NCBI RefSeq assembly: GCF_017355205.1
Contig: NZ_JADIJK010000025.1
Span: 1-64,000 of the forward strand
DNA: 64,000 bases
Direction of reading: 5' to 3'
Source of the DNA: Bacillus sp. SD088
GTDB lineage: Bacteria > Bacillota > Bacilli > Bacillales > Bacillaceae_C
In this document: one piece after another, positions 8,602-17,577 of the stretch
Numbering within the stretch: the first letter of the stretch is position 1
How the letters are laid out: each line of letters starts with the position of its first letter
The notes under the pieces: model-generated
Told to the model about the DNA's origin: nothing
Seen by the model: only the letters and a program-made list of their open reading frames with translations
The model's database searches: none
Position numbers and translations under genes: made by a program

Positions 8602-9481
8602 TGGACGCTCCCTCCAATTCTATCTGTGGAGATAACTGTACTCGATGCCGTAAAGCTGGTTTTGCTACCATTTTTACATCATCGGGAGTAACATAATCTC
8701 TTCCCTCCAAATAAGCCCATGCCTTACTTGCTTTCCCGATAGAGATGGCTGCTCGTGTACTAGCCCCAAAACGAATCGATTCAACCTCCCGGGTCTTACG
8801 TACAATTTTCATAATATAATCGAGTACACTATCCCCTAATATAATCTGTTCAATTTCCTGTCTAATTTCCAAAAAGGAATCTAATTGCATTACAGCATCC
8901 ACTGCTGTTTTTAACGGCGATTGTTCAAGCATTTGTTGAAGAACTGCTTTTTCTTCATCAAAAGAAGGAAAGTCAATGTAAAGTTTAAATAAAAAGCGAT
9001 CTTGTTGGGCTTCTGGTAAAGGATAAGTTCCTTCGAATTCAATTGGATTCTGTGTCGCCACCACAAAAAAGACATCTGGTAATGCATAGGTTTCCCCTTG
9101 AATCGTTACTTGCTTTTCCTCCATCGCCTCTAATAAAGCAGCTTGTGTTTTCGCTGGTGTTCGATTAATCTCATCTGCCAAAAGGATATTGGTGAAAATC
9201 GGACCACGTATCGTTTCAAATTTTCCTTCTTGCAAATTGTAAATACTACTTCCCGTTATATCACTCGGCAAAAGGTCTGGTGTAAATTGAATTCGATTAA
9301 AACGACCATTTAACAATTCTGCTAACGTCCGAACGGTTTTCGTTTTTCCTGTCCCTGGAACACCTTCTAACAAGACATGGCCATCTGTAAGAATAGCAGA
9401 TAAGAGTAGTCGTAAATTGGTTGTTTGTCCCATTATTTTTTCTTCGTATTTTTCTAATAAGGATGTTAATTCTGGTTTCAT
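8552..9481 (-). CDS. MoxR-family AAA+ ATPase
   Basis: 309-residue AAA+ ATPase. Walker A GVPGTGKT (about 40-47), Walker B ILLADEINR (about 98-106), sensor-1 region VVATQNPIEFEGTYPLPEAQQDR and sensor-2 Arg in RFGASTRAAI are all present, so it should be active. ATG start at 9481 overlaps the preceding stop by four bases (ATGA). MoxR proteins are chaperone-like and pair with VWA or DUF58 partners, as here. Distinct from the YojN-type ATPase at 57858. Confidence 0.93.
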   Translation of the reverse strand: MKPELTSLLEKYEEKIMGQTTNLRLLLSAILTDGHVLLEGVPGTGKTKTVRTLAELLNGRFNRIQFTPDLLPSDITGSSIYNLQEGKFETIRGPIFTNILLADEINRTPAKTQAALLEAMEEKQVTIQGETYALPDVFFVVATQNPIEFEGTYPLPEAQQDRFLFKLYIDFPSFDEEKAVLQQMLEQSPLKTAVDAVMQLDSFLEIRQEIEQIILGDSVLDYIMKIVRKTREVESIRFGASTRAAISIGKASKAWAYLEGRDYVTPDDVKMVAKPALRHRVQLSPQIELEGASIDQVIQELVGSVPVPR

Positions 9482-10617
9482 CCTTCCTCCACCTCTTTCC
9501 TTAAGCGATCAATGTTTTTTGACCAATATAGATATTCTTGGTTACTTATATCCTTTTTGGCTAAGACATATGTTAGTTTGCTTATAAATGTTGTAAGATC
9601 TGTACCAGGTATGTTTATATCCCTATATGCAAGATCATCAGAAATATCTGCCCAATCTTTTGCAGTAGATATTCCCCAACGTTCTTGCATCAATGTTCGG
9701 ACATACTCTGTCTGTGTAAGCAAACTATCTTGATATAGTTTCCCTTTTAAATACCAAGAGGATAATGCTCGTAGCCTTTCATCACTAAAGCGAACAGATT
9801 CTTCTCTCAGAATGAAGGTAGGACCAAATCTTTTTCCTGTATACCATAACCATAATATCGCTAGAAATGTTCCTTGAATCATGATTAAAATAAACCATTG
9901 AGGGTAAGCATGCGCAGTAGTAAGTGGAGACTGGCTTCCATGTAAGTATTCATCAAATAATACTTCGTCTGGCGCAATATCATTCAACAATGAAATCATG
10001 ATCGGAATATGGTCCGCAGTTAATATTTCTTCATTAGCTAGCCATTTCGGTGAATTCACGACATACAATTGCCCGTGGCCATAGGAGCGCTTTAAGCCTA
10101 TCGCTCCTTCTTTGTCATGAAGAAGAATCTGATCAGCCGCTTCTGTTACAAGTCGTAAAGGATTGGTTATGACTGCTTGATGTTCGCTGCCATTTTGATC
10201 CGTGACAATGTCAATTTCATCTATTTTGTTCCCGTTTGTTGGCTCGGTCATCAGTTCAAAAAAATCATCAGGCGTTTCCGACATCAACAGAATGGAATTT
10301 CCAGCCTCCATATAAGCTTGGTATTCTTCCATCTCCGGACTGTCCGGCATGATAAAAGGTTCAATGATGATAAGCAACTGATTTTGATCCGCCATTGGTA
10401 ATTGTTCTGAAGAATAGTGAAATCTTTCGACTGAATCAAACTCTTGATCTAAGTATGTATAAAATGCCTTCACTCCAGTTGGAGAGGGTGACTGGGAAAC
10501 GAAGTCAGGATATTCTTTTTGGTTAGGTGTATAAAAGAGATAGCTTAAGACGACGAAAATAATGAGCAGAGCGGTCATCCATATCCATATTCGTTTTTGA
10601 CTGGATTGTGGCTGCAA
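9478..10617 (-). CDS. DUF4350 domain membrane protein
   Basis: 379 residues with one N-terminal membrane segment (about 10-28), a large extracytoplasmic domain (about 30-235) and a second membrane segment (about 243-262) leading to a cytoplasmic tail. The domain contains PSPTGVKAFYTYL, a stretch typical of DUF4350, a glutamine-amidotransferase-like fold without obvious catalytic residues. TTG start with GGGGGG upstream. It lies directly before moxR in the operon, as in many MoxR/DUF58 clusters. The function is unknown. Confidence 0.8.
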   Translation of the reverse strand: MQPQSSQKRIWIWMTALLIIFVVLSYLFYTPNQKEYPDFVSQSPSPTGVKAFYTYLDQEFDSVERFHYSSEQLPMADQNQLLIIIEPFIMPDSPEMEEYQAYMEAGNSILLMSETPDDFFELMTEPTNGNKIDEIDIVTDQNGSEHQAVITNPLRLVTEAADQILLHDKEGAIGLKRSYGHGQLYVVNSPKWLANEEILTADHIPIMISLLNDIAPDEVLFDEYLHGSQSPLTTAHAYPQWFILIMIQGTFLAILWLWYTGKRFGPTFILREESVRFSDERLRALSSWYLKGKLYQDSLLTQTEYVRTLMQERWGISTAKDWADISDDLAYRDINIPGTDLTTFISKLTYVLAKKDISNQEYLYWSKNIDRLRKEVEEG

Positions 10618-10638
10618 TTCCTATTTCCCCCCTTTCTT

Positions 10639-11280
10639 TCAATCTTCTGAAGCGTGCTGTTTTTCTTCTAGACCAGCTAGAATATCTTTCTTATAATGCT
10701 CGTATTCTATTTCTTCAATTTGATGTTCACCATAGGTCACTTTATCGAAAAAATGAGCTAAACTGTAAAATTTTTGCGCCCATGCTGGATGGGTTCTTTT
10801 TAATTCTGCATAATATTCCCAATTGGTTTTCCAGATTTTCGCTTCAAGCCAACGACATTGATTGAAATATAAGAGTAAAGCTAAAAATAAATGGCGTGTA
10901 GCCTTCCTATAATCCCCAACTTCTTCTAGTTTTTTTGTTTCAGCTAGATGACGCTGATAAGACCATTCCATCTCAGATAAATTTTGTAATGGTTTTTGAT
11001 GGCGAAACCTTCTTTTTCGTACACGAAGACGGATGAATAATGTGATGGTGATTGCTAATAGCAGAACAACAATCACAATAAGGGTAATAAGTAAAATGTT
11101 TGCTGATGTATCTATCGTTTCGATTGAAGGAAACAACTTTTCGAGTTGATCGATTAACCATTGCTTGGCTTTAGACCACCAAATTTGCAATATATTTTGC
11201 GTATCTTGGTTGTACACCTGATACTCTTTGCCATTCAGCACTTCTTCTAGATCTTGTCTCGCTTTCTCTGGATCTAACAT
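10639..11280 (-). CDS. DUF4129 domain membrane protein
   Basis: 213 residues. An N-terminal amphipathic region, one strong membrane helix (about 60-85), then a basic stretch and a helical cytoplasmic domain with EVGDYRKATRHLFLALLLYF, the DUF4129 core seen next to MoxR/DUF58 genes and at the end of some transglutaminase-like proteins. It begins 29 bases after the upstream membrane gene and ends 21 bases before the DUF4350 gene, so it is surely co-transcribed. Function not established. Confidence 0.8.
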   Translation of the reverse strand: MLDPEKARQDLEEVLNGKEYQVYNQDTQNILQIWWSKAKQWLIDQLEKLFPSIETIDTSANILLITLIVIVVLLLAITITLFIRLRVRKRRFRHQKPLQNLSEMEWSYQRHLAETKKLEEVGDYRKATRHLFLALLLYFNQCRWLEAKIWKTNWEYYAELKRTHPAWAQKFYSLAHFFDKVTYGEHQIEEIEYEHYKKDILAGLEEKQHASED

Positions 11281-11309
11281 ATTTCCATCACCTAACCTAT
11301 TCAGGTCCG

Positions 11310-12212
11310 TTATGGACGAACATTATATTCACTAATTAAACTTTTTAAATCTTCAGCTTCAAATCGTAATTTTAAATCATAATACATAACAGAATAGCCA
11401 ACTGCAAAAATCATACTGGTAAATAAATTGACAACCCCAGTAATGAGGGTAACCAATACACTATTCCCTAAAATGATCGCAAATGAAAATTCAACCGAAT
11501 AAGTAATACTGGAAATAATCAGGAAAAAAACAATATAGAGCCCAAATAGTGTCCATACGCGGCTTTTTGTCATTTTCCAAGATTTAGAGAATCCGAGTGG
11601 TTCTTCCCCAAGAATAACGGGACCAAAATAAAAACTCCATCTCGTCAGTAGATAGCCTACTCCAATAATCATTCCGAGTATCATTAGAAGGGCAAGGATC
11701 ACACCAATAGCAGGATGAATGAATCCACTAAGGATTGCGACAGTACTAATGAAGATGATCGGAACAAAAATTAAGCCAAAAGAAATCAGTCCAAACAAAA
11801 AACTACTTGCCAATAAATAGCCGTAGCGAGGAAAAACCTTCTTCAACACTTGCCCCAATGTGAATGTTTCATTTTTGCGGATATGATTAATCATTAACAT
11901 AATTGTTCCTAATGTCACTGGGTATAAAAAAATACTAATAAAACTTACTAGACTAATGCCAAGATCTGCCATTATATTAGCAGGTGTCTCTTCAAAACTC
12001 ATAATGGTTTGCTCAAACCAGAACTCCCCTTCTCCAGTCCCTTTAAAAAATCCTGCACCTGTCACAAGTTTAATCAAGGCTTGCAATAAAAAAATAGGCC
12101 CCATAAAGAGTAAGAAAACGGTGAAAAATTGTGCAAAGTGCTTTTTTCCTAAACTGAATGAATGATCTAAAATTTTTCCAAATCCCTTAGGACTATTAAA
12201 TTTAGTATCCAA
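11310..12212 (-). CDS. Multi-pass membrane protein, first gene of the MoxR operon
   Basis: 300 residues with six or so hydrophobic segments and short loops, resembling the membrane domain found in glycerophosphodiesterase-type and DUF975-like proteins (the W-K-x-x-K segment after GFSKSW is typical). It starts at TTG 12212 behind AAGGGGG. The family is not certain. Its place at the head of the minus-strand operon with DUF4129, DUF4350, MoxR and DUF58 suggests it is the membrane platform or substrate of that system. Confidence 0.7.
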   Translation of the reverse strand: MDTKFNSPKGFGKILDHSFSLGKKHFAQFFTVFLLFMGPIFLLQALIKLVTGAGFFKGTGEGEFWFEQTIMSFEETPANIMADLGISLVSFISIFLYPVTLGTIMLMINHIRKNETFTLGQVLKKVFPRYGYLLASSFLFGLISFGLIFVPIIFISTVAILSGFIHPAIGVILALLMILGMIIGVGYLLTRWSFYFGPVILGEEPLGFSKSWKMTKSRVWTLFGLYIVFFLIISSITYSVEFSFAIILGNSVLVTLITGVVNLFTSMIFAVGYSVMYYDLKLRFEAEDLKSLISEYNVRP

Positions 12213-12324
12213 CGATATCCCCCTTATTACACTCTATAAAGTAATCATAAGCATTATTTTAACATTAATCGAACTTAAGAAGGGAAAGGTTTTTTATTTT
12301 TAGGGTAAAATTCCTGTTTTGAGA

Positions 12325-12545
12325 ATGTTCAAAAAGTCCGGTCGTTTTATAGTCTCGAATATATAGAACAAAAGCGCAAGCGCCCGTTTAGGGACGTACA
12401 AACTTTTTAGGGTTCTGACGAGATACAGGAAACACGGCGAAGAATGAGCCGATGTTGACTTATCGTAGGAAGAAGCTGAAAGTTTGCTAGTCGCTGGGCG
12501 CTGGAGCTGGATGTCAAACCGCAACGTAAACAGTTATCCACAAGC
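12325..12545. repeat. Repeat element, family R1 with an R2-type edge
   Basis: Starts with GTTCAAAAAGTCCGGT (shared with family R2 ends), then AAAAGCGCAAGCGCC near 12370 and GGGCGCTGGAGCTGG near 12497, the two ends that mark family R1. It is more GC-rich than its surroundings and non-coding; the open frames across it are incidental. With the next terminator it fills the 412-base gap between the membrane gene and murB. Confidence 0.65.
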
Positions 12546-12571
12546 GACAATTTTATAATTGCCTAAATAAC

Positions 12572-12613
12572 AAAAAATCAGACAGGTTTTTGTTTTCCCC
12601 TGTCTGATTTTTT
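12572..12613. terminator. Terminator of murB (bidirectional)
   Basis: The stem AAAAAATCAGACAGG pairs with CTGTCTGATTTTTT, a perfect, strong intrinsic terminator immediately after the murB stop. Confidence 0.9.
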
Positions 12614-12624
12614 AATAGATAAGC

Positions 12625-13539
12625 TTACTCATCACCTATGATTTTAACCTCAGTTTCTAAGTCTACGCCAAATTTATCTTTCACTGTTTTTTGCACATAT
12701 TGAATGAGCTTAATATAATCAGTCGATGTTGCATGATCGACATTGACAATGAAGCCCGCATGTTTCGTTGATACCTCAGCTCCGCCAATTCTAGTTCCTT
12801 GTAAGCCGCTGTCTTGAATTAGTTTTCCTGCATAGTGATTAGGCGGACGTTTAAAAACACTTCCACAAGAAGGATATTCTAGCGGTTGTTTTGATTCACG
12901 TAAAAATGTATTCTCATCCATTTTCGCTTTAATGGCTGTTGGATTTCCCATTTTTAACTTGAATGTAGCGTCTACAATGATATATTTGTTCTTGGCAAAT
13001 ACACTATTTCGATAGGCAAAATCGAACTGATCTTGTCCGAGCGTTAAGATTTCCCCTGAAGGTGTCACCACTGTAGATTGGATGAGCACTTCCGAAATTT
13101 CTCCACCATACGCGCCCGCATTCATAATCAGAGCTCCACCAACTGTTCCTGGAATGCCACAAGCAAACTCGAGGCCAGATAATTGCGAATCAAGAGCGGC
13201 TCTTGACACATCAATAATACTAGCACCGCTGCCACAATAAATTTCTTCATCACTTATACTAATCTTGTTAAACTTCTCCAAACTTATCACTATTCCACGA
13301 ATTCCTGTATCTCTTATAATTACATTTGTTCCTCTACCCAAAATCGTCAAAGGGGTTCCGTGTTGATCTGCATATTGGACAATCGCTTGTAATTCCTCAA
13401 TTGTACAAGGTATAGCAAAAATATCACTATTCCCACCCGTTTTGATAAAGGTGTGGCTTGATAATGGTTCCGAGCATAAAAACTCAACCAATGGTAATTT
13501 TTTTTGTAAATCCTTCATCATATTCAAAATTTCTTCCAT
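12625..13539 (-). CDS. murB: UDP-N-acetylenolpyruvoylglucosamine reductase MurB
   Basis: Cytosolic FAD enzyme that reduces UDP-GlcNAc-enolpyruvate to UDP-MurNAc with NADPH, committing the precursor to peptidoglycan. 304 residues. FAD-binding segments GRGTNVIIRD (about 68-77) and ACGIPGTVGGALIMNAGAYG (about 126-145) are clear; catalytic Ser lies in PSCGSVFKRP (about 226) and catalytic Glu in LETEVKIIG near the C-terminus. No tyrosine-loop insertion, so a short type-II-like enzyme as in Bacillus. It is monocistronic with its own terminator. Confidence 0.95.
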   Translation of the reverse strand: MEEILNMMKDLQKKLPLVEFLCSEPLSSHTFIKTGGNSDIFAIPCTIEELQAIVQYADQHGTPLTILGRGTNVIIRDTGIRGIVISLEKFNKISISDEEIYCGSGASIIDVSRAALDSQLSGLEFACGIPGTVGGALIMNAGAYGGEISEVLIQSTVVTPSGEILTLGQDQFDFAYRNSVFAKNKYIIVDATFKLKMGNPTAIKAKMDENTFLRESKQPLEYPSCGSVFKRPPNHYAGKLIQDSGLQGTRIGGAEVSTKHAGFIVNVDHATSTDYIKLIQYVQKTVKDKFGVDLETEVKIIGDE

Positions 13540-13634
13540 TTTATTCTGCCTCTTATAAATTATTTGCGAAAATTCACATCAAAAAAAGTGACCCGCTCGC
13601 AACGGTTCAAAATTCATTATACTAAAATGTCGAA

Positions 13635-13700
13635 TTGATTGCAGTATAAAGTAAAACCTTATCCCAATCTGAAGGGGGCTTTCATCCCCGCACCTTCTTG
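13635..13700. repeat. Degenerate R3-type repeat
   Basis: ATAAAGTAAAACCTTAT followed by GGGGGCTTTCATCCCC resembles the start of the R3 copy at 28787 (AAAGTGAACCTCCAATCAG, GGGGGTTTTCTTTCATCCCC). The rest of the murB-argS gap shows nothing else. Confidence 0.4.
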
Positions 13701-13764
13701 GGCTATCCATTATCAACATATTCAGCACGCTTAAATCCGTTCTAAATAGGGATTTCACCTAAGT

Positions 13765-15459
13765 TCACATTTGTTTTGGGGCCTGTATTCCCAATAATCT
13801 AAGACCTTCTTCTAACACAATTATCATGGACTTAACAAGGGCCAAGCGGGTTGCAAGATAGTGATCATCATGCAAAATCTTAATATGGGCGTAATATTTA
13901 TTAAAATCTTGAGATAGTTGGATTAAATACTTTGAGATTTCGAATGGTTCATTACGCATATAACTTTTTTCGACGATCGCAGGAAATAACATAAGCTGTT
14001 TGACAATCATCCAGCTTTCTTCTTCTAGTTTTCCTGTTATATCCTTAGTGTAATCTAAGCGATCCGCTTTTCTCAAGAGTGAACAGGCTCTTGCGTGAGT
14101 ATATTGCACATAAGGACCTGTATTCCCTTCGAACTTTAACATTTCCTCAAGAGAAAACTCAATATTATTTTGTTTTTCGTGTTTTAAATCATGAAAAATA
14201 ATCGCTCCTACTCCGACCATTTTCGCTACTTCTTCTTTCAATGGTAAATTTGGATTTTTTTCTTCAATATTTTTCTGGGCAAGTTGAATGGCTTCTTCCA
14301 TTACTTTTTCTAATAACACCACTTTGCCTTTTCTAGTGGACATTTTTTTCCCATCCTTTAAAATAAAACCAAATGGGACATGAGCAATATTTTTAGCCCA
14401 CGGGTGATTCATTTTTTCTAAGACACGGATTACTTGTTGAAAATGCAGACTTTGTTCCTGCCCCACTACATAGTAGGCTTTGTCAAAGTGGTAATGATCG
14501 TGACGATAAATAGCAGCAGTTAAATCCCTTGTCGCATATAAAGTGGCACCATCCGATTTCTGAATTAAGCACGGGGGTAAATTGAATTCTTTTAGATCGA
14601 CAATCTGGGCGCCATCCGAGAGTTCGAGTAGCTGAAGCGAAGCTAGCTTGTTTACCGTTTCTTCCATTTTATCATTATAAAAGGCTTCTCCTTGATAAGA
14701 ATCGAAACGAACATGTAACAAATCATAAATCTTAGTAAATGCATGAAGCGATTCCTCCCGAAACCATGACCATAGTTGAGAGGCTTCCTTATCACCATCT
14801 TCTAGTTTCTTAAACCACATTCTAGCCGCCTTTTCGAGTTGTGGGTCCTTCTCCGCTTCTTCATGAAACTTAACATATAAGGATAATAATTCCATGATCG
14901 GCTGTTGTTTCACCTGCTGCTCAATTCCCCATAGCTTATAAGCGACAATTAACTTTCCAAATTGCGTTCCCCAATCACCGAGATGATTAAGACGGATCGC
15001 TTTATACCCACACTTTTCGGCAATGTAAGCTAATGAATTTCCAATGACGGTTGATCTTAAATGCCCCATTGAAAAAGGCTTAGCAATATTGGGAGAGGAA
15101 AAATCCACTACTACGTTTTTTCCTTTTCCGAAGTTCCATGTGCCATAATTTCTTCCTTCTTGAATAATTTGTTTTAAAATATGCTTAACAACCGTCTCCT
15201 TATGGAGGAAAGCATTCACATAAGGACCTTTCGCCTCAATTTTGCTAAATAAAGGATCTGCTAACTTCTCAGATAATTCTCTAGCTATTTCTTGCGGAGA
15301 TTTTCGCCACTTTTTGGCAAGAACAAAACACGGAAAAGCTAGATCACCTTGTTTTTCATATTTGGGAATTTCGATTAATTCTTCGATTTCTTCATAAGAT
15401 AAAGTATCATCCAGTTGCTCTGTAATTTTCTTCGCATATTCTTTTGTAAAATATACCAT
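13765..15459 (-). CDS. argS: Arginyl-tRNA synthetase
   Basis: Class I synthetase charging tRNA-Arg. I start it at ATG 15459 (MVYFTKEYAKK), giving 564 residues, the normal length; a longer open frame continues upstream through the T-box terminator and is not coding. The N-terminal Add1 domain, the HIGH-equivalent FSMGHLRST (about 128-136), the HLGDWGTQFG motif, the KMS-like KMSTRKG (about 358) and the C-terminal DALR domain are all present. A T-box leader with an arginine specifier precedes it, as for the T-box-regulated ArgS found in some Bacillus species. Whether this is the only argS in the genome cannot be told. Confidence 0.95.
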   Translation of the reverse strand: MVYFTKEYAKKITEQLDDTLSYEEIEELIEIPKYEKQGDLAFPCFVLAKKWRKSPQEIARELSEKLADPLFSKIEAKGPYVNAFLHKETVVKHILKQIIQEGRNYGTWNFGKGKNVVVDFSSPNIAKPFSMGHLRSTVIGNSLAYIAEKCGYKAIRLNHLGDWGTQFGKLIVAYKLWGIEQQVKQQPIMELLSLYVKFHEEAEKDPQLEKAARMWFKKLEDGDKEASQLWSWFREESLHAFTKIYDLLHVRFDSYQGEAFYNDKMEETVNKLASLQLLELSDGAQIVDLKEFNLPPCLIQKSDGATLYATRDLTAAIYRHDHYHFDKAYYVVGQEQSLHFQQVIRVLEKMNHPWAKNIAHVPFGFILKDGKKMSTRKGKVVLLEKVMEEAIQLAQKNIEEKNPNLPLKEEVAKMVGVGAIIFHDLKHEKQNNIEFSLEEMLKFEGNTGPYVQYTHARACSLLRKADRLDYTKDITGKLEEESWMIVKQLMLFPAIVEKSYMRNEPFEISKYLIQLSQDFNKYYAHIKILHDDHYLATRLALVKSMIIVLEEGLRLLGIQAPKQM

Positions 15460-15479
15460 TGCCACTTCACACTCCCCAT

Positions 15480-15720
15480 TTTTAAAATAAAAAAACTCGT
15501 CTCTAAAATTAAGAGACGAGTTGAATCGCGGTACCACTCTGATTGTTCATATTGAACCTGCTTTTATGTTATAACGGAAATTCTCCGGCTAAACCCTACT
15601 ATACCTTCAGGCCGCTCCTCAGAAGTGCGTTTCATGAACAAACAGACTGCTAGGCTTTCACCATCCCTAACTCGCTCATGCCGTATTGATCATTACTCTC
15701 TTCATCAAAGGATTTATCCC
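15480..15720 (-). promoter_or_regulatory. T-box riboswitch, arginine specifier CGC
   Basis: On the minus strand: GAGCGAG...GGATGGTG apical stem-I elements, specifier loop GAAA-CGC-A (CGC at 15629-15627, arginine), the T-box core AGAGTGGTACCGCG (15540-15527) and terminator. Uncharged tRNA-Arg should pair with the core and switch to antitermination, turning on argS. Confidence 0.93.
15491..15522 (-). terminator. T-box terminator of argS leader
   Basis: Perfect stem AACTCGTCTCT / AGAGACGAGTT, followed on the minus strand by a run of T. Confidence 0.9.
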
Positions 15721-15747
15721 GAATCAACTGCCAGTTGATCCCCGATT

Positions 15748-15803
15748 AGTGAAACTTCAATCAGTAGGGGATGAAGAAAATCCCCACTGATTGAAGTTTC
15801 ACT
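15748..15803. repeat. Near-perfect inverted repeat (family R3) in argS leader
   Basis: The arm AGTGAAACTTCAATCAG (from 15748) and its complement CTGATTGAAGTTTCACT (to 15803) flank a loop GAAGAAA, with one mismatch in 24 pairs. It lies between the argS promoter and the T-box. A second small palindrome (ATCAACTG / AGTTGAT) follows at 15723-15739. Confidence 0.85.
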
Positions 15804-15822
15804 TTATTAATTAATTTTCGTT

Positions 15823-15851
15823 ATTATAATGGATTATTTGTAGAAAAGCAA
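15823..15851 (-). promoter_or_regulatory. Sigma-A promoter of argS
   Basis: TTGCTT (15851-15846), 17-base spacer, TATAAT (15828-15823) on the minus strand. Transcription starting near 15816 would first copy the R3 hairpin and then the T-box. Confidence 0.75.
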
Positions 15852-15880
15852 CCTCTTTCCTCCCAAATTCCACCTCAATA

Positions 15881-16390
15881 TTAATCAAGCAGATTTCCTA
15901 ATTGGCTATAAATTTCTTTCATTTCTTCAAGACTCATTCGCACAAGACCACTCGTTGAAGGGGCCACAAAATCAATCACCCCAGGAATCGTTTGATCTGG
16001 CTGACTCCCCCATTCTGCTTTTCTTTTCCCTGAAAATTGTAAATAAACTCCTTTTCCTACGAAACAGACGATTTTCGGTCGATAAAAGCGAATTTTTTCT
16101 TCTAATAGGTCTTTCCCTTTTCGATATTCTTCCTTTGTAATTTCTGCAGCATTCCTCGTTGGTCTCGGAACAATATTTGTAAATCCATATCCTTGTGCAA
16201 AAAGGGCGTCCCCTTCACCTGGGAGGTATCTTCGTTCCGTAAGTCCTGCTTCAAATAGAAGCTTCCAAAACTTATTCGTCGGATTGGCATAGTGATGACC
16301 GGTTTCACTTGAACGAATACTAGGATTAAACCCAACAAACAGAAGTTTTAATCCTTTTTTCAGATGATCTGGTACAGGTTTTAGTGACAC
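15881..16390 (-). CDS. mug: Mismatch-specific uracil/thymine DNA glycosylase, MUG type
   Basis: 169-residue base-excision repair enzyme removing U or T mispaired with G. Family-2 UDG motifs: motif 1 LFVGFNPSIRSS (about 17) and motif 2 APSTSGLVRM (about 143-152), plus HHYANPTNKFWKLL near 32. Motif 1 has Asn in GFNPS, the catalytic Asn in this family. It begins 6 bases after the upstream amidinotransferase-like gene, so the two are co-transcribed without an obvious functional link. Confidence 0.88.
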   Translation of the reverse strand: MSLKPVPDHLKKGLKLLFVGFNPSIRSSETGHHYANPTNKFWKLLFEAGLTERRYLPGEGDALFAQGYGFTNIVPRPTRNAAEITKEEYRKGKDLLEEKIRFYRPKIVCFVGKGVYLQFSGKRKAEWGSQPDQTIPGVIDFVAPSTSGLVRMSLEEMKEIYSQLGNLLD

Positions 16391-16396
16391 GATGCA

Positions 16397-17254
16397 TCAT
16401 TCCCTCCTTAAGATCGGTAAAGTGCAGCATCGAAAAGAGCCTCCTGATTTAATGATTTCAGATAAATCGATTTCTATTACCATATACCCTTTATTTCTTA
16501 ATTGTTGATTGACTTTTTGATTAACAGGTAAGCTAAAGAGCCTTTTGCCTCCTATTGACAGAACATTTGTCCCAAGTGTAAATTGTTCATCTTCCGTTAC
16601 TTCAATCAAATTATATTTTTCCTTTAACATCGCAATCGTATTTTCATCAAAAGCTTGAGGAAAATACAACGCTTCCTCATTAGACAAAATATTAAAGACA
16701 CAATCTAAGTGTAAATACTGATCTTGAAACGGAATGGGAACGATATGATAATCAGGAAGAGCATTTTTTAAAAAGGATATCGCCTGTTTATTGGTACGAC
16801 TGCTTACTCCGACATAAACAGTGATCCCGTCTATCATGACATCGCCACCTTCAATCCTCCCTTCCTGGATGTCCAGATAAGACAATTGATGATGGGTTAG
16901 GCTATTTTTTAATTCAATTTCTTCTCCCTGACGAATAGTTCTCGCCATTTTCGAGACACAAACTTGGTGACCAATGGTAAACCCAATATCCCTTGTAAAA
17001 ACTTGTTCAGGGTATTCTTTTTTAGGTGGAATCACGAAAACTTCTACTCCACATTCACGTAAAGAAGTGATAAATTGACGATGTTGTTCTTCCGCAAGAT
17101 GATGATCAATTTGCCGGTTATTATAATGCTTCTGAGTTTCGTTAATAATCTCGCGAATCGCCATATATTTTGGTTCACATAAAATGACTTTTTTTAATTC
17201 TCCATACTCATTGTTGCAAAATACATTCTCTCGTTTGTCTTTAATTGCCATCAT
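16397..17254 (-). CDS. Amidinotransferase/dimethylarginine dimethylaminohydrolase-like protein
   Basis: 285-residue member of the guanidino-group-modifying superfamily (B. subtilis YkgA type). Residues of the five-bladed propeller fold are visible: FTRDIGF (about 88), EGGDV (about 135-139), HLDCVFN (about 183-189, His of the catalytic pair) and the C-terminal GGSFRCCTLPILR with the nucleophilic Cys. It probably hydrolyses a guanidino compound such as a methylated arginine or similar, but the substrate is not deducible. ATG start with AGGAGAAA upstream. Confidence 0.82.
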   Translation of the reverse strand: MMAIKDKRENVFCNNEYGELKKVILCEPKYMAIREIINETQKHYNNRQIDHHLAEEQHRQFITSLRECGVEVFVIPPKKEYPEQVFTRDIGFTIGHQVCVSKMARTIRQGEEIELKNSLTHHQLSYLDIQEGRIEGGDVMIDGITVYVGVSSRTNKQAISFLKNALPDYHIVPIPFQDQYLHLDCVFNILSNEEALYFPQAFDENTIAMLKEKYNLIEVTEDEQFTLGTNVLSIGGKRLFSLPVNQKVNQQLRNKGYMVIEIDLSEIIKSGGSFRCCTLPILRRE

Positions 17255-17339
17255 TTTTCTCCTTGTTTTGGCGAATAGTGCATGTTTTCAACACTCGCCA
17301 TAATGCAAAATAGTAACTAATCAGCTTATGGACTGGACT

Positions 17340-17577
17340 AGTTACTATCAGCGTTTTATCCCGAATTAACTGGCAGTAAGCCCCCCCACTTCAAGAATTC
17401 GAGTTTATACGAGAATTGTAAGTGGGGGACCAACTGCCAGTAAATACCCGATTGGTTCAACTAACATTCAGTGGGGGATAAAGCAAGCAGACTAAGTTCG
17501 CGACATCTTGTCGCAACGTCTGCACTAGCACATCCTAAGCATCGAAATCCCCACTGAATGAAGTTTCACCTTATTCT
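17340..17577. repeat. Composite R3 repeat element
   Basis: Region between ilvE and the amidinotransferase-like gene. It holds an inverted repeat ACTGGCAGT...ACTGCCAGT with an inner CCCCCCACTTC.../GTAAGTGGGGG hairpin, then the segment CAGACTAAGTTCGCGACATC and a matching GTCTGCACTAGCACATCC, ending in CCCCACTGAATGAAGTTTCAC. The same segments recur at 38690-38835. Non-coding, probably a folded RNA when transcribed. It fills the 316-base gap, and I see no separate terminator. Confidence 0.7.

Noticed and set aside
12300-12524. 74-residue open frame between the membrane gene and murB
   Set aside because: It runs through R1/R2 repeat sequence and has no ribosome site or family resemblance.
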